From: Billgrantia aerodenitrificans
GTDB lineage: Bacteria; Pseudomonadota; Gammaproteobacteria; Pseudomonadales; Halomonadaceae
Direction: 5' to 3'
Length of the DNA: 64,000 nucleotides
Assembly: GCF_021404405.1 (NCBI RefSeq)
Contig: NZ_JABFTV010000007.1
Coordinates: forward strand, 186,001-250,000
Positions 24,232 through 33,563 of this stretch are shown here, in pieces. The stretch's first letter is position 1, and each line of letters begins with the position of its first letter. The position numbers were made by a program, and so were the translations under genes. A model generated the notes under the pieces. The model did not search any database and was not told the DNA's origin. It was given only the letters and a program-made list of their open reading frames with translations.

Positions 24232-25043
24232 GCTTCTTCGAGCTCGAGCGGCGGAAGGCGCGTCAACGGGTCCTGACGGAAGTAGCGGGTGAGCAGGTCG
24301 TACAGCTCGGGGTAGGCACCGCTGAGCACGTCCGGGGCGGAGAAGAAGGCCTCGCAGCACACCGCGAAGCACTCGCCGGGGTGGGTGGCGGCGTAGTCGT
24401 CGATGGGCGGCTCTTCGCCGCGTTCCAGGTGCGCCTGCAGGTCGTCCCACACCGCGGTGAAGACGCGATGCCACTCCTTGGGATCCATGTCCCGGGGCAG
24501 CGGCGGAAAGCCGTCGACGTCGAGCGAGTTGCCCATGTCGAGCTTGTGGGCGAGCTCGTGGATCACCACGTTGAAGCCGCTGAAGTCGCCGCTCTCCATC
24601 AGGTCGGGGAAGGCCACCACCACCGGCCCCTGGGCCGAGGTCTCACCGGCGCGCTCGTCCTCGTAGGCGTGCATCACGCCGAATTCATCCATCTCCTCCA
24701 CCTGGCGGTGGAAGGCGTCAGGCAGGATCAGGATCTCGTGGAAGCCGCTGAACGCCTCGTCGTGGTCGTCGTCCGACCAGCCCAGCGTCAGCAGGCAGGC
24801 CTGGGCCGCCAGGGCCAGCTGGGCGGGCTCGTCGAAGGTGGTGTGGGCGACCAGGTCGGGATGCATGCTGGTGCGCTTGGTATGCAGGAAGTGCCAGGCG
24901 CGCCGGCCCAGGCGCTCGGCCTCCTCGTCGCCGAGAAAGGTCAGCAGCGGCAGGCGCGAGCGGGCCTCGGCCCAGGCTTCCGCGGGAAACGGATGGCGGG
25001 CCTCGAAGCGTTCGGCCCGCCAGCGGCGCAGGCGGTCGAACAT
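24228..25043 (-). CDS. mtfA: MtfA-type zinc peptidase (glucose-regulated metallopeptidase family)
   Basis: This 271-residue cytoplasmic protein carries the zincin motif HELAHKLD (H162, E163, H166) and the glutamate-containing GECFAVCCEAFF helix that supplies the third ligand. In E. coli MtfA binds the repressor Mlc and has aminopeptidase activity; here the Mlc link is not evident. Separated from the upstream GNAT-nitrilase fusion by three bases, so co-transcribed. It converges on the tetronate operon with a four-base overlap. Confidence 0.9.
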   Translation of the reverse strand: MFDRLRRWRAERFEARHPFPAEAWAEARSRLPLLTFLGDEEAERLGRRAWHFLHTKRTSMHPDLVAHTTFDEPAQLALAAQACLLTLGWSDDDHDEAFSGFHEILILPDAFHRQVEEMDEFGVMHAYEDERAGETSAQGPVVVAFPDLMESGDFSGFNVVIHELAHKLDMGNSLDVDGFPPLPRDMDPKEWHRVFTAVWDDLQAHLERGEEPPIDDYAATHPGECFAVCCEAFFSAPDVLSGAYPELYDLLTRYFRQDPLTRLPPLELEEA

Positions 25044-25046
25044 GGC

Positions 25047-26618
25047 TCAGCTCTCTTCCTGCCGTGAGCCGGACTTCCACGACCAGTCGCGCCAGCGCAG
25101 GTCGAACAGGTCCTTGCGGCGGTCCTTGAGATTGGTCACCGAGCCCTCGGCGCGCACCACGGTGAGCCGGGTGAGGTCGAGGTCAGAGAAGATCACCATC
25201 TCGGTGTTGGGCGTGGTCTCGGAGAGCACCGCGTCGTGGGGGAAGGCGAAGTCCGAGGGCGTGAACACCGACGACTGGGCGTACTGGATGTCCAGGTTGC
25301 GGATCGACGGAACGTTGCCCACGCTGCCGCACAGCACCACGTAGCACTCGTTCTCGATGGCCCGCGCCTGGGCGCAGTGGCGCACCCGCAGGTAGCCGTT
25401 CTTGGTGTCGGTCCAGAACGGCACGAACAGGATGTCCATGTCCTGGTCGGCCAGCAGTCGGCCGAGTTCCGGGAACTCCACGTCGTAGCAGATCAGGATG
25501 CCGACGCGTCCGGCGTCGGTCTCGAACACGCGCAGCTCGTCGCCGCCCTCGATCACCCACTCGCGGCGCTCCTGGGGGGTGATGTGCAGCTTGGATTGCT
25601 TCTCGACGTCACCGTCGCGATGGCACAGGTAGCTGACGTTGTAGAGCCGGTCGTCCTCGCCCACCTCGATCATCGAGCCGGCAATGATGTTGATGTTGTA
25701 GGAGACCGCCATGCGTGAGATTTCGGTCTTGAACTGCTCGGTGAAGCCGGCCAGGTAGCGGATGGCGGCGAGCTGGTCCTGCTGGGTGGCGCGATCCTGC
25801 AGGCCCATCACTGGGGCATTGAACAGCTCCGGGAACACCGCGAAATCGCTCTGATAGCTGGAAATGGCGTCGACGAAGTATTCCACCTGCTGCAGCACCG
25901 ACTCCACCGAGGCGCACTCGCGCATCTGCCACTGCACGGCACCCACCCGTACCTGAGTGGGGCGGTTCTCCAGCACCCGCTCGGCGGGTTCATAGAGAAT
26001 GTTGTTCCACTCGAGCAAAGTGGCGTAGCCCTGGGACTTCTCGTCCTCGGGCAGGTACTTGCGCAGTAGTCGCTTGACCTGGAAGTCGTTGGCCAACTGG
26101 AACGACAGGATCGGGTCGTAGATCTCCTTGCGCGCCACCCGCTCGATGTACTCGGCGGGCGAGAGTTCCTCGGCGTGCTCGTGATACTGGGGGATGCGCC
26201 CACCGGCCAGGATCGAGCGCAGGTTGAGCGAGCGGCACAGCTCCTTGCGCGCCTCGTAGAGGCGACGGCCCAGGCGGTAGCCGCGGTAATCGGGATGGAT
26301 CAGCACGTCCAGCCCGTACATGGCGTCGCCTTCGGGATCGTTCAAGATGATCTCGCGGTTGCCCACCAGGTCGTCGTACTTGTGCGGGTTGGAGAACTCG
26401 TCGTAGTCGACCCGCACGGTGAGTGCCACGCCCACCAGCCGCTCGTCGTCCTCGATGGCGATCTGGCCGTCGGGGAACTCCTGAATCAGCCGGTCGATGG
26501 AGTGCTGCGGCCAGGCGCCGCCGATGTCGTCGTAGACGGCATCCATCAGCTGCTTGAGCTGAGGGTAATCGTCCTGCGTCAGGTTGCGGAGATTGAGGTG
26601 CAGGTCTTCAAGGGACAT
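25047..26618 (-). CDS. GNAT acetyltransferase fused to a carbon-nitrogen hydrolase
   Basis: This 523-residue two-domain protein has an N-terminal GNAT fold (about residues 1-185) with the acetyl-CoA loop in LIHPDYRGYRLGRRL (106-120). A C-terminal nitrilase-superfamily domain (about 223-510) has the full triad E264 (FPELFN), K343 (KLHITPQE) and C377 (ICYDVEFPE). This architecture is known as a distinct, poorly characterised nitrilase branch. It could acylate an amine and hydrolyse an amide in sequence, but no substrate is established. Start at the ATG at 26616-26618. Operonic with mtfA. Confidence 0.9.
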   Translation of the reverse strand: MSLEDLHLNLRNLTQDDYPQLKQLMDAVYDDIGGAWPQHSIDRLIQEFPDGQIAIEDDERLVGVALTVRVDYDEFSNPHKYDDLVGNREIILNDPEGDAMYGLDVLIHPDYRGYRLGRRLYEARKELCRSLNLRSILAGGRIPQYHEHAEELSPAEYIERVARKEIYDPILSFQLANDFQVKRLLRKYLPEDEKSQGYATLLEWNNILYEPAERVLENRPTQVRVGAVQWQMRECASVESVLQQVEYFVDAISSYQSDFAVFPELFNAPVMGLQDRATQQDQLAAIRYLAGFTEQFKTEISRMAVSYNINIIAGSMIEVGEDDRLYNVSYLCHRDGDVEKQSKLHITPQERREWVIEGGDELRVFETDAGRVGILICYDVEFPELGRLLADQDMDILFVPFWTDTKNGYLRVRHCAQARAIENECYVVLCGSVGNVPSIRNLDIQYAQSSVFTPSDFAFPHDAVLSETTPNTEMVIFSDLDLTRLTVVRAEGSVTNLKDRRKDLFDLRWRDWSWKSGSRQEES

Positions 26619-26701
26619 TGCGCTCGGTTCCTGATCAGGGGAAAGCCAGCAGTCTAGCATGCCGGGCTCGCTGCCTCCGTAACATGGCGGAGGTCGTCAT
26701 C

Positions 26702-26719
26702 GTGTCATGGCGGTGTCAT
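26702..26719 (+). promoter_or_regulatory. Pho box upstream of the ugp-like operon
   Basis: Two TGTCAT hexamers (26703-26708 and 26714-26719) are exactly 11 bases apart, the spacing of the PhoB direct repeat (CTGTCAT, four bases, CTGTCAT). A weaker third copy lies 11 bases upstream. The site is about 107 bases before the ATPase start. Escherichia ugp genes belong to the Pho regulon, so this supports both phosphate-starvation control and the glycerol-3-phosphate assignment. Confidence 0.65.
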
Positions 26720-26825
26720 CGAAAGTCGTCAGCATGGCCGCACTTCGTCGAATTAGCGGCTACGCTGAGTTTCGGGAGAGTCGATGACAGCCATGCCACG
26801 CCTTCACGGGCAACGCGGAAGCAGT

Positions 26826-28094
26826 ATGAACCCAGACAACAATAATCAGGGTCAGGATCAGGGCCCGCAGCGCCAGCCATCCGCCCCGCACGCCACCATG
26901 CGAGATCATCAGCGCATCCGGCTCGAGGCCGTGAGCAAGCGCTGGGGCGATACCGCTGCCGTCGACGCCATCGGCTTCGACGTGGCGCCGGGGGAGTTCG
27001 TCATCCTGCTCGGCCCCTCGGGCTGCGGCAAGTCGACCACGCTGCGCATGATCGCCGGGCTCGAACAGGCGTCCTCCGGCCGCATCGAGATCGGCGGGCG
27101 GGACGTCACCCATCTACCGCCGGGCGACCGCGGCATCAGCATGGTGTTCCAGTCCTACGCGCTGTTTCCTCACCTGAGCGTGGCCGACAACATCGTCTTC
27201 GGCCTGCGCAGCCGCAAGGTGCCCAAGGCCGAGCGCCGCGAGCGACTGGCGCGGGTAGCCCAGCTGGTCGATCTGGAAGCCTATCTCGAGCGCAAGCCGG
27301 CCCAGCTCTCCGGTGGCCAGCGCCAGCGGGTCGCGCTGGCAAGGGCGATCATCTCCGAACACCCCATCTGCCTGATGGACGAGCCACTGTCCAACCTCGA
27401 CGCCCGCCTGCGCGGCGAGATGCGTCGCGAGATCAAGGCCCTGCAGCAGCGGCTCGGCATGACGGTGATTTACGTCACCCACGACCAGGTCGAGGCGATG
27501 AGCATGGGCGATCGGGTGATCCTGATGCAGGACGGCCGCATCGTGCAGGACGCCACCCCGAGCGAACTCTACGAGCGCCCGGCCAGCGCCTTCGCCGCCG
27601 GCTTCATCGGCAGCCCGGCGATGAACCTGGTGACGCTTTCCGCTGCCGCGGACGGCGCGGTGATCGACGGCGAACCCCGCTGCAGCGTGGCACCCCACGA
27701 GGCCAAGGGACACTGGCTGGGCCTGCGCCCGGAGGAGATCCGCCTGCTGCCGGCCGATGCTCCCGGCGTGCCCGCCGAGGTGATCGATGCCGAATACCTC
27801 GGCGCCGACAGCATTGTGCGGCTCAAGGTGGGCAGCCAGCAGCTGCGCGCCCGTCTCGACGGCAGGCCGTCGCTCGCTGCCGGCTCGCCCTGTCGGCTGC
27901 AGTGGCGGCGCGAGGCGGCGCACTTCTTCGATGCAGGCGATGGGCAGCGGCTGGCGATTGCGGGGCACGACCTGGCCGCACCGCCCGGGCGCCATCGCTT
28001 CGAGCCGGGCCTTGCCGGCGCTTCGACCCAAGAACGCGAGGCACGAGCCTCGTCCCATCCCGCAGGGAACGACTCTTCAGGAGTGAACCGATGA
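26826..28094 (+). CDS. ugpC: ABC transporter ATPase, UgpC/MalK type
   Basis: This 422-residue CUT1-family ATPase has Walker [10 protein letters not shown] (63-71), signature LSGGQ (161-165), Walker B ICLMDE (181-186) and a C-terminal TOBE/regulatory domain (from about residue 280). I chose the ATG at 26826, after GGAAG; a later ATG at 26898 would remove a hydrophilic 24-residue N-terminal extension. It is first in a C-B-A-E order, unlike the B-A-E-C order of E. coli. The last four bases overlap the binding-protein start. The tail of about 45 residues after the TOBE domain is low-complexity. Confidence 0.88.
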   Translation: MNPDNNNQGQDQGPQRQPSAPHATMRDHQRIRLEAVSKRWGDTAAVDAIGFDVAPGEFVILLGPSGCGKSTTLRMIAGLEQASSGRIEIGGRDVTHLPPGDRGISMVFQSYALFPHLSVADNIVFGLRSRKVPKAERRERLARVAQLVDLEAYLERKPAQLSGGQRQRVALARAIISEHPICLMDEPLSNLDARLRGEMRREIKALQQRLGMTVIYVTHDQVEAMSMGDRVILMQDGRIVQDATPSELYERPASAFAAGFIGSPAMNLVTLSAAADGAVIDGEPRCSVAPHEAKGHWLGLRPEEIRLLPADAPGVPAEVIDAEYLGADSIVRLKVGSQQLRARLDGRPSLAAGSPCRLQWRREAAHFFDAGDGQRLAIAGHDLAAPPGRHRFEPGLAGASTQEREARASSHPAGNDSSGVNR

Positions 28095-29392
28095 ACGCAC
28101 GCTTCTCTCTATCAGGCAGCAGACTGGGTGCCGCGGCGGTGGCCGGGCTGTTGGCCTCCGGCTCGCTGAACGCCCAGGCCCAGACCGAGCTGACCATGTA
28201 CTACCCGGTGGCCGTGGGCGGGGCCTTGACCGACGTGATCGACGGTCTGGTGGCCGAGTTCGAGAACGAGCACCCGGATATTTCGGTGAACGCCATCTAT
28301 GCCGGCAACTATGACGACACCCGGGTGCGGGCGATGTCAGCCATCGAGGCAGGCAATGCGCCGCAGCTCTCGGTGCTGTTCTCCATCGACCTGTTCGACC
28401 TGCTGGAGCAGGACGCCATCGTCTCCTTCGACTCGGTGATCGAAACCGACGAGGAGCGTGAATGGCTCGACGGCTTCTATCCCGGGCTGATGGAGAACGG
28501 CCAGATCGACGGCCAGACCTACGGCATCCCCTTCCAGCGCTCCACCATCGTGCTCTACTGGAACAAGGACGCCTTCGAGGCCGCTGGGCTCGACCCCGAG
28601 ACGCCGCCCGAGAACTGGGAGGAGATGGCCGAGATGGCCGCCGCGGTGCGCGAGGCGAGCAACGGCCAGCAGTGGGGCGTGATGGTGCCGTCCACCGGCT
28701 ACCCCTACTGGATGTTCCAGGCCTTCGCTTTCCAGAACGGTCACCGGCTGATGAACGAAGAGGGCACCGAGGTCTATTTCGACGATCCCGCTGCCATCGA
28801 GGCGCTGGAGTATTGGGTCTCGCTCTCTCAGGAGCATCAGGCCATGCCCGACGGCACCATCGAGTGGGGCACGCTGCGCCAGAATTTCATCGAGCAGGCC
28901 ACGGCCATGATGTGGCACACCACCGGCAACCTCACCGCGGTGCGCAACGAGGCCGGCTTCGATTTCGGCGTGGCGATGCTGCCCATGAACACCCAGCGTG
29001 GCAGCCCCACCGGCGGCGGCAACTTCTACCTGTTCAAGGACAGCACCGAGGAGGAGCAGCGCGCGGCGATGACCTTCATCCGCTGGATGACCGACCCCGA
29101 GCGCGCCGCGGCCTGGTCGATCGAAACCGGCTACATGGGCGTGAGCCCGGCCTCCTACGAGACCGAGGCACTGCGCAACTACGTCGAGGAGTTCGCCCCG
29201 GCGGCGGTAGCCCGCGACCAGCTCGAGCACGCCACTGCGGAGCTGGCCACCTACCAGGGCGGGCGGGTGCGCCGGGCGCTGGACAACGCCGTGCAGGCGG
29301 CGCTGACCGGCCAGATGTCGCCGGAGGAGGCGCTCAAGCAGGCCCAAGCCGAAGCCGATGCGGCGCTGCGACGTTATGCACGTTCCCGCTGA
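28091..29392 (+). CDS. ugpB: ABC transporter periplasmic binding protein, UgpB-like
   Basis: This 433-residue family 1 binding protein is close to E. coli UgpB in length. The signal peptide ends at AQAQ near residue 32. UgpB-like segments include ELTMYYPVAVGGALTDVI, EAGNAPQLSVL, LYWNKDAFEAAGLDPETPPENW and SPTGGGNFYLF. It would bind sn-glycerol-3-phosphate or a glycerophosphodiester in the periplasm. Coupled to ugpC by an ATGA overlap. The Pho box upstream supports the ligand call; sugars remain possible. Confidence 0.85.
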   Translation: MNARFSLSGSRLGAAAVAGLLASGSLNAQAQTELTMYYPVAVGGALTDVIDGLVAEFENEHPDISVNAIYAGNYDDTRVRAMSAIEAGNAPQLSVLFSIDLFDLLEQDAIVSFDSVIETDEEREWLDGFYPGLMENGQIDGQTYGIPFQRSTIVLYWNKDAFEAAGLDPETPPENWEEMAEMAAAVREASNGQQWGVMVPSTGYPYWMFQAFAFQNGHRLMNEEGTEVYFDDPAAIEALEYWVSLSQEHQAMPDGTIEWGTLRQNFIEQATAMMWHTTGNLTAVRNEAGFDFGVAMLPMNTQRGSPTGGGNFYLFKDSTEEEQRAAMTFIRWMTDPERAAAWSIETGYMGVSPASYETEALRNYVEEFAPAAVARDQLEHATAELATYQGGRVRRALDNAVQAALTGQMSPEEALKQAQAEADAALRRYARSR

Positions 29393-29441
29393 GGCTTCTA
29401 AAGGCATAACGTCGAGAATTCGAACCGACGCAGACAGGGCG

Positions 29442-29538
29442 CCGGGGGCAAGGTCGAAGAGGAGGTCATTCGACAGGGATGTCGAATGTAGCGTCCAGGG
29501 AAGGATTTACAGCGCCTCCTCGTAGGCTTTGCCCCCGG
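29442..29538. repeat. Nested palindromic element between ugpB and ugpA
   Basis: Three inverted repeats lie one inside another: CCGGGGGCAA (29442-29451) with TTGCCCCCGG (29529-29538); GAGGAGG (29459-29465) with CCTCCTC (29515-29521); and CATTCGACA with TGTCGAATG (29467-29475, 29480-29488, loop GGGA). A single-stranded stretch follows the inner hairpin. The element fills most of the 171-base gap. It could be a dispersed intergenic palindromic repeat, an mRNA structure that lowers permease expression, or a small RNA. It is not a plain terminator. Confidence 0.7.
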
Positions 29539-29563
29539 ACAGCCCCGAGACGAGTTAAGGGCC

Positions 29564-30451
29564 ATGCTGATCCACAACGCCGACCGACGCATGCAGATCT
29601 ACGGTGCGCTGTTGCTGCTGCCGGCGGCGGTGCTGCTCGGCACCTTCGCCTACCTGCCCACCGTGGCGACGCTGATCAACAGCTTCTTCCTGCCCGGCTT
29701 TCGCGGCGCGCCGCCGGAGTTCGTCGGGTTGGAGAACTACGCCATGCTGGTGGAGGATCGCACCTTCTGGCGGGTGGCGCGCAACAACCTGATCTATGCC
29801 TTCGGCACCATTCCCACCTCCATCGCCCTGGCGCTGGGCATGGCGCTGTTCGTCAACGCCCGCCTGCCGGGGCGCGGCTTCGTGCGCATGGCCTATTTCA
29901 CCCCGACCATCCTGCCGATGATCGCCGCGGCCAACATCTGGATGTTCTTCTACGCACCGCAGATCGGCCTGTTCAACAAGCTGCTCGGCGCGTTGGGGCT
30001 CTCCGGGGTCAACTGGCTGGGCGACCCCAGCGTGGCGCTGACCTCGGTGATCGTGATGACGGTATGGAAGGAGGCCGGCTTCTTCATGATCTTCTACCTG
30101 GCGGCGCTGCAGAGCATCCCGCCGGAGCTGAAGGAGGCCTCGGACCTGGAGGGCACCAGCCGCTGGAGCTTCTTCTGGCGGGTGACCTTCCCACTCTTGA
30201 TGCCGACCACGCTGTTCGTGCTGATCAATGCCCTGATCAACGCCGTGCGGGTGGTCGATCACCTGTTCATCCTGACCAAGGGCGGGCCCAACAACGCCAC
30301 CAACCTGCTGCTCTACTACGTCTACGAGAATGCCTTCTCGTTCTTCGACCGCACCTATGCCGCCACCATCACCGTGGTGATCCTGCTGGTGCTGGCGGTG
30401 GTGGCCACGCTCAAGTTCACCGTGATCGACCGCAGGACGCACTATCAATGA
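29564..30451 (+). CDS. ugpA: ABC transporter permease, UgpA type
   Basis: This 295-residue inner-membrane permease of the MalF/UgpA family has six hydrophobic segments and the EAA loop (ELKEASDLEGTSRWSFFWRVTFP). The FTPTILPMIAAANIWMFF segment is typical. It forms the channel with UgpE. The stop overlaps ugpE by four bases. It is separated from ugpB by 171 bases holding a nested palindromic element, which probably sets the receptor-to-permease ratio. Confidence 0.9.
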   Translation: MLIHNADRRMQIYGALLLLPAAVLLGTFAYLPTVATLINSFFLPGFRGAPPEFVGLENYAMLVEDRTFWRVARNNLIYAFGTIPTSIALALGMALFVNARLPGRGFVRMAYFTPTILPMIAAANIWMFFYAPQIGLFNKLLGALGLSGVNWLGDPSVALTSVIVMTVWKEAGFFMIFYLAALQSIPPELKEASDLEGTSRWSFFWRVTFPLLMPTTLFVLINALINAVRVVDHLFILTKGGPNNATNLLLYYVYENAFSFFDRTYAATITVVILLVLAVVATLKFTVIDRRTHYQ

Positions 30452-31302
30452 ACCGCGCAATGAACCGAGCCATCAGCCCCGCCGCCAGCCGCTTCGCCCT
30501 GCGCGTGCCGAGTCTCGAGACCACGGCCGCCTGGCTGCTGGCGATCATCTGGATCTTTCCGCTGCTCTACGCGATCTGGGCCGCCTTCCATCCGCCGGCC
30601 TACATGGTGCGCTTCGACCTGTTCGCTCCGATCACGCTGGACAACTTCGCCAACGCCTGGGCCCAGGCGCCGTTCGCCCGCTACTACCTCAACACCTTCC
30701 TGCTGGTCACCGGGGTGGTCCTGGCGCAGTTCGTGGTCTGCACCCTGGCGGCCTTCGCCTTCGCCCGCTTTCCCATTCCCGGGCGCGACGTGCTGTTCAT
30801 GCTGGTGCTGATCCAGCTGTTCGTCTTCCCCGAGGTGCTGATCGTCGAGAACTACCGTATCGCCAGTGGACTGGGGCTGGTCGACACCATCACCGGCATC
30901 GGCCTGCCTTACGTGGCCAGCGCCTTCGGCATCTTCCTGCTGCGACAGACCTTCAAGACCATTCCCAGGGAGCTCGAGGAGGCGGCCCGGGTGGAGGGCT
31001 GCGGCTGGATGGCGATCCTGCTCAAGGTCTACGTGCCCCTGGCCAAGCCCACCTACCTGGCCTACGGCCTGGTCTCGATCAGCCATCACTGGAACAACTT
31101 CCTGTGGCCGCTGGTGGTCACCAACTCGGTGGAGAGCCGCCCGCTCACCGTGGGGCTCGGCATCTTCTCGGCGCCGGAAACCGGTGTCAACTGGGCCACC
31201 GTCAGCGCCGCCACGCTGCTCAGCATCGCCCCGCTGCTGGTCGCCTTCCTGCTGTTCCAGCGCCAGTTCGTGCAGTCGTTCCTCAGGGCGGGGATTCGGT
31301 AG
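30448..31302 (+). CDS. ugpE: ABC transporter permease, UgpE type
   Basis: This 284-residue inner-membrane permease of the MalG/UgpE family carries the EAA loop (ELEEAARVEGCGWMAILLKVYVP) and six hydrophobic segments. The start ATG is part of the ugpA stop (ATGA); a second in-frame ATG four codons later (MNRAMNRA repeat) is an alternative. Last gene of the operon; it converges on a LysR gene 43 bases away with no clear terminator between them. Confidence 0.9.
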   Translation: MNRAMNRAISPAASRFALRVPSLETTAAWLLAIIWIFPLLYAIWAAFHPPAYMVRFDLFAPITLDNFANAWAQAPFARYYLNTFLLVTGVVLAQFVVCTLAAFAFARFPIPGRDVLFMLVLIQLFVFPEVLIVENYRIASGLGLVDTITGIGLPYVASAFGIFLLRQTFKTIPRELEEAARVEGCGWMAILLKVYVPLAKPTYLAYGLVSISHHWNNFLWPLVVTNSVESRPLTVGLGIFSAPETGVNWATVSAATLLSIAPLLVAFLLFQRQFVQSFLRAGIR

Positions 31303-31345
31303 GGGGGCAGTCGCAGTCGCGGAACCACGCCTGGGAACACGACGG

Positions 31346-32305
31346 TCAGCGCCGGGTGAGCGCATCCAGCTCAAGCTCCGGATAACGCTTGGCCACCTTG
31401 GCGACGTCCTTGCGGGTTTCATCGATGATCCAGTCGCGTACCTCGGCGGCGGCCTGGCTCAGAGGCTTCTTGCGTGAGTGGATGAGATGGCAGAGGCGTT
31501 CGGTCGCGATAGCGATTGGCTTGACGGTGGCCGGCACCAGGGCGCCAGTGTCCAGCCAGTGCGAGACGATGTTCATCCAGCCCACGGCAATGCCTTGGCC
31601 GAGCAGGGCGGCCTGCAGAACGACAGCATAATCCGAGAAAATCAGAGAGTGAGCAGTGCCCGACGCTTCGTTCTGAAAGCATGGGAACAGTTCGAACCAG
31701 TCGATGCGACTGTCGCTCAGGCTGATGAGCGTCACCCCTGAGTCATGGGGTTTGTCGCTGACATGCTGCTCGCGATAGGCAGGGCTGCAGACGGGCACCA
31801 GGATCTCGGGCATGATCAGTGCGGCCTGGTGATGGACGTCCTCCCCGCTGACGAACCTCACGCCCAGATCGACATCCTCCACCGAGCCGCTCACCGAGCC
31901 GGAGATCAGTTGGAAGCGCAGATCGAGGGAGGGGAACTCGGCCTGGAGTTCGTGCATGCGTGGCATCAGCCAGTGGGTGGTGAAGGCGGTCGACACCGAC
32001 AGTGTGACCGTCTCGAGCCCGGTGCTGCGGGCTCTGATCTCCTGGATCGCTTTTTCGATGCTCTGAAAACCCTCGCTGATCCCCCGATACAGGATCTGGC
32101 CATTCTCGGTCAGTACGGTGCCGTTTGGCGTGCGCAGGAAGAGCTGCACCTCCAAATGATCTTCCAGTAGCGACAGCATGCGGCTGACCGCCGGCTGGGT
32201 GACTCCCAGTTCGGCGGCCGCCTTGGTGAAATTGCCGCAGCGTGCGGCCGACTCGAAGACGAACAGGGCGTTGGCGCTGGGTAATTGGCGGCGTAAGGTT
32301 GGCAT
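31346..32305 (-). CDS. LysR-family regulator (GcvA-like), divergent from an ABC/oxidase operon
   Basis: This 319-residue regulator has an N-terminal helix-turn-helix (NFTKAAAELGVTQPAVSRML, about residues 25-44) and a type 2 periplasmic-binding effector domain. It is divergent from the ATPase gene at 32414 across 108 bases, so it probably senses the substrate of that operon. The branch (SANALFVFESAARCGNFTKAA) resembles GcvA and the choline-sulfate regulators, which often respond to small nitrogenous compounds. Confidence 0.9.
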   Translation of the reverse strand: MPTLRRQLPSANALFVFESAARCGNFTKAAAELGVTQPAVSRMLSLLEDHLEVQLFLRTPNGTVLTENGQILYRGISEGFQSIEKAIQEIRARSTGLETVTLSVSTAFTTHWLMPRMHELQAEFPSLDLRFQLISGSVSGSVEDVDLGVRFVSGEDVHHQAALIMPEILVPVCSPAYREQHVSDKPHDSGVTLISLSDSRIDWFELFPCFQNEASGTAHSLIFSDYAVVLQAALLGQGIAVGWMNIVSHWLDTGALVPATVKPIAIATERLCHLIHSRKKPLSQAAAEVRDWIIDETRKDVAKVAKRYPELELDALTRR

Positions 32306-32413
32306 GACTTCAGGTTATGGCAAGCCAAAGAATTTCGCAATTGCCGCTCATCTTTCGATCTGCTGTACTCAATTCCAATAGTTGTTTACACAATAATAAA
32401 AGCGGGATTTTCC

Positions 32414-33523
32414 ATGAAAAAACGAGACAGTGTCGGCGTCTCTATCCGCTCGGTCAGTAAGCGCTACGGCGGAACGACTGCCCTCGACGACATAACCTTA
32501 GATATTGAGCCGGGTGAGTTCGTGTCGCTCCTGGGCCCTTCGGGATCAGGCAAGACCACACTGCTTGGTGCCCTCGGCGGTTTCGTGTTGCCCTCGTCCG
32601 GCTCGGTGTGGGTCGGCGACCAGGACATGACCTACATGCCACCTCACAAGCGCAATATCGGCGTGGTCTTCCAGAGCTATGCGCTGTTCCCGCACATGAC
32701 GGTTGGCGAGAACGTGGCCTTCCCCCTGCGTGCCCGACGGCTGCCCAAGTCCACCTGGCCGGAGCGGGTGCGTGAAGCTTTGGCGATGGTGGAACTCGAT
32801 GGCTACCAGGAGCGTGGCATCTCGCAGCTTTCGGGCGGGCAACGCCAGCGGGTGGCCCTGGCGCGCGCCATGGTCTTCGAGCCACGCCTGATCCTGATGG
32901 ATGAGCCGCTGTCGGCGCTGGACAAGCAGCTACGCGAGACGATGCAGATCGAACTGCGTCAACTGCACCGCAAGCTCGGCGCCACCATCGTCTATGTGAC
33001 CCATGACCAGCGCGAGGCGCTGACCATGAGCGATAGAGTGGCGATCCTCAAGGACGGCAAGTTGGTGCAGATCGGCTCTCCCGAAACGCTGCACAACGAC
33101 CCCAAGGATTCCTTCGTGGCAAGCTTCATCGGCGACTCGACCTTGCTGCCGGTGACCCGTGTCGACACCCATAGCGTCAGGCTCGGCAAGCATACGCTGC
33201 ACTCGGCAAAGCCGCTTCCCGCCCATTCAGAGCTGCTGCTCGCCATTCAGACCGAGAAATTGCTGATCGATGACGGGCGTCATGAGGCCGACGTCAATCG
33301 CCTGCAGTGCCGCGTGCGCGAAGTCGTGTATCAGGGCGACAGCCTGCGGCTGTTTCTCGAAATGGACGATGGTACCGCCATCAGCCTGCGCCAACCCAGC
33401 CATCACCTGGGCCAGAAGAAGATTCCACCGATCGGCGAAAGCCTGACAGTGGTCCTGCATCCGGAGGACACCATCGTCGTGCCCCGTACCGGATGTCGAC
33501 ACCCGGCGGCACAAGTCGCCTGA
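32414..33523 (+). CDS. Polyamine/opine-type ABC transporter ATPase (PotA-like)
   Basis: This 369-residue ATPase has Walker A LGPSGSGKTT, signature LSGGQRQR and Walker B LILMDEPLSALD, with a C-terminal TOBE domain, as in PotA and the related spermidine, putrescine, opine and aminoethylphosphonate importers. First gene of a seven-gene operon in which transporter and enzyme genes are interleaved. The short AT-rich upstream region (about 32360-32410) probably holds the promoter. Confidence 0.9.
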   Translation: MKKRDSVGVSIRSVSKRYGGTTALDDITLDIEPGEFVSLLGPSGSGKTTLLGALGGFVLPSSGSVWVGDQDMTYMPPHKRNIGVVFQSYALFPHMTVGENVAFPLRARRLPKSTWPERVREALAMVELDGYQERGISQLSGGQRQRVALARAMVFEPRLILMDEPLSALDKQLRETMQIELRQLHRKLGATIVYVTHDQREALTMSDRVAILKDGKLVQIGSPETLHNDPKDSFVASFIGDSTLLPVTRVDTHSVRLGKHTLHSAKPLPAHSELLLAIQTEKLLIDDGRHEADVNRLQCRVREVVYQGDSLRLFLEMDDGTAISLRQPSHHLGQKKIPPIGESLTVVLHPEDTIVVPRTGCRHPAAQVA

Positions 33524-33563
33524 CGTTACCTCGAAGCACAAGAAACAGGAGTCATTGACGATC

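Noticed and set aside
29442..29538. Integron attC site or plain terminator
   Set aside because: No attC core sites (RYYYAAC/GTTRRRY) are visible, no integrase is near, and the stems are not followed by a T run.
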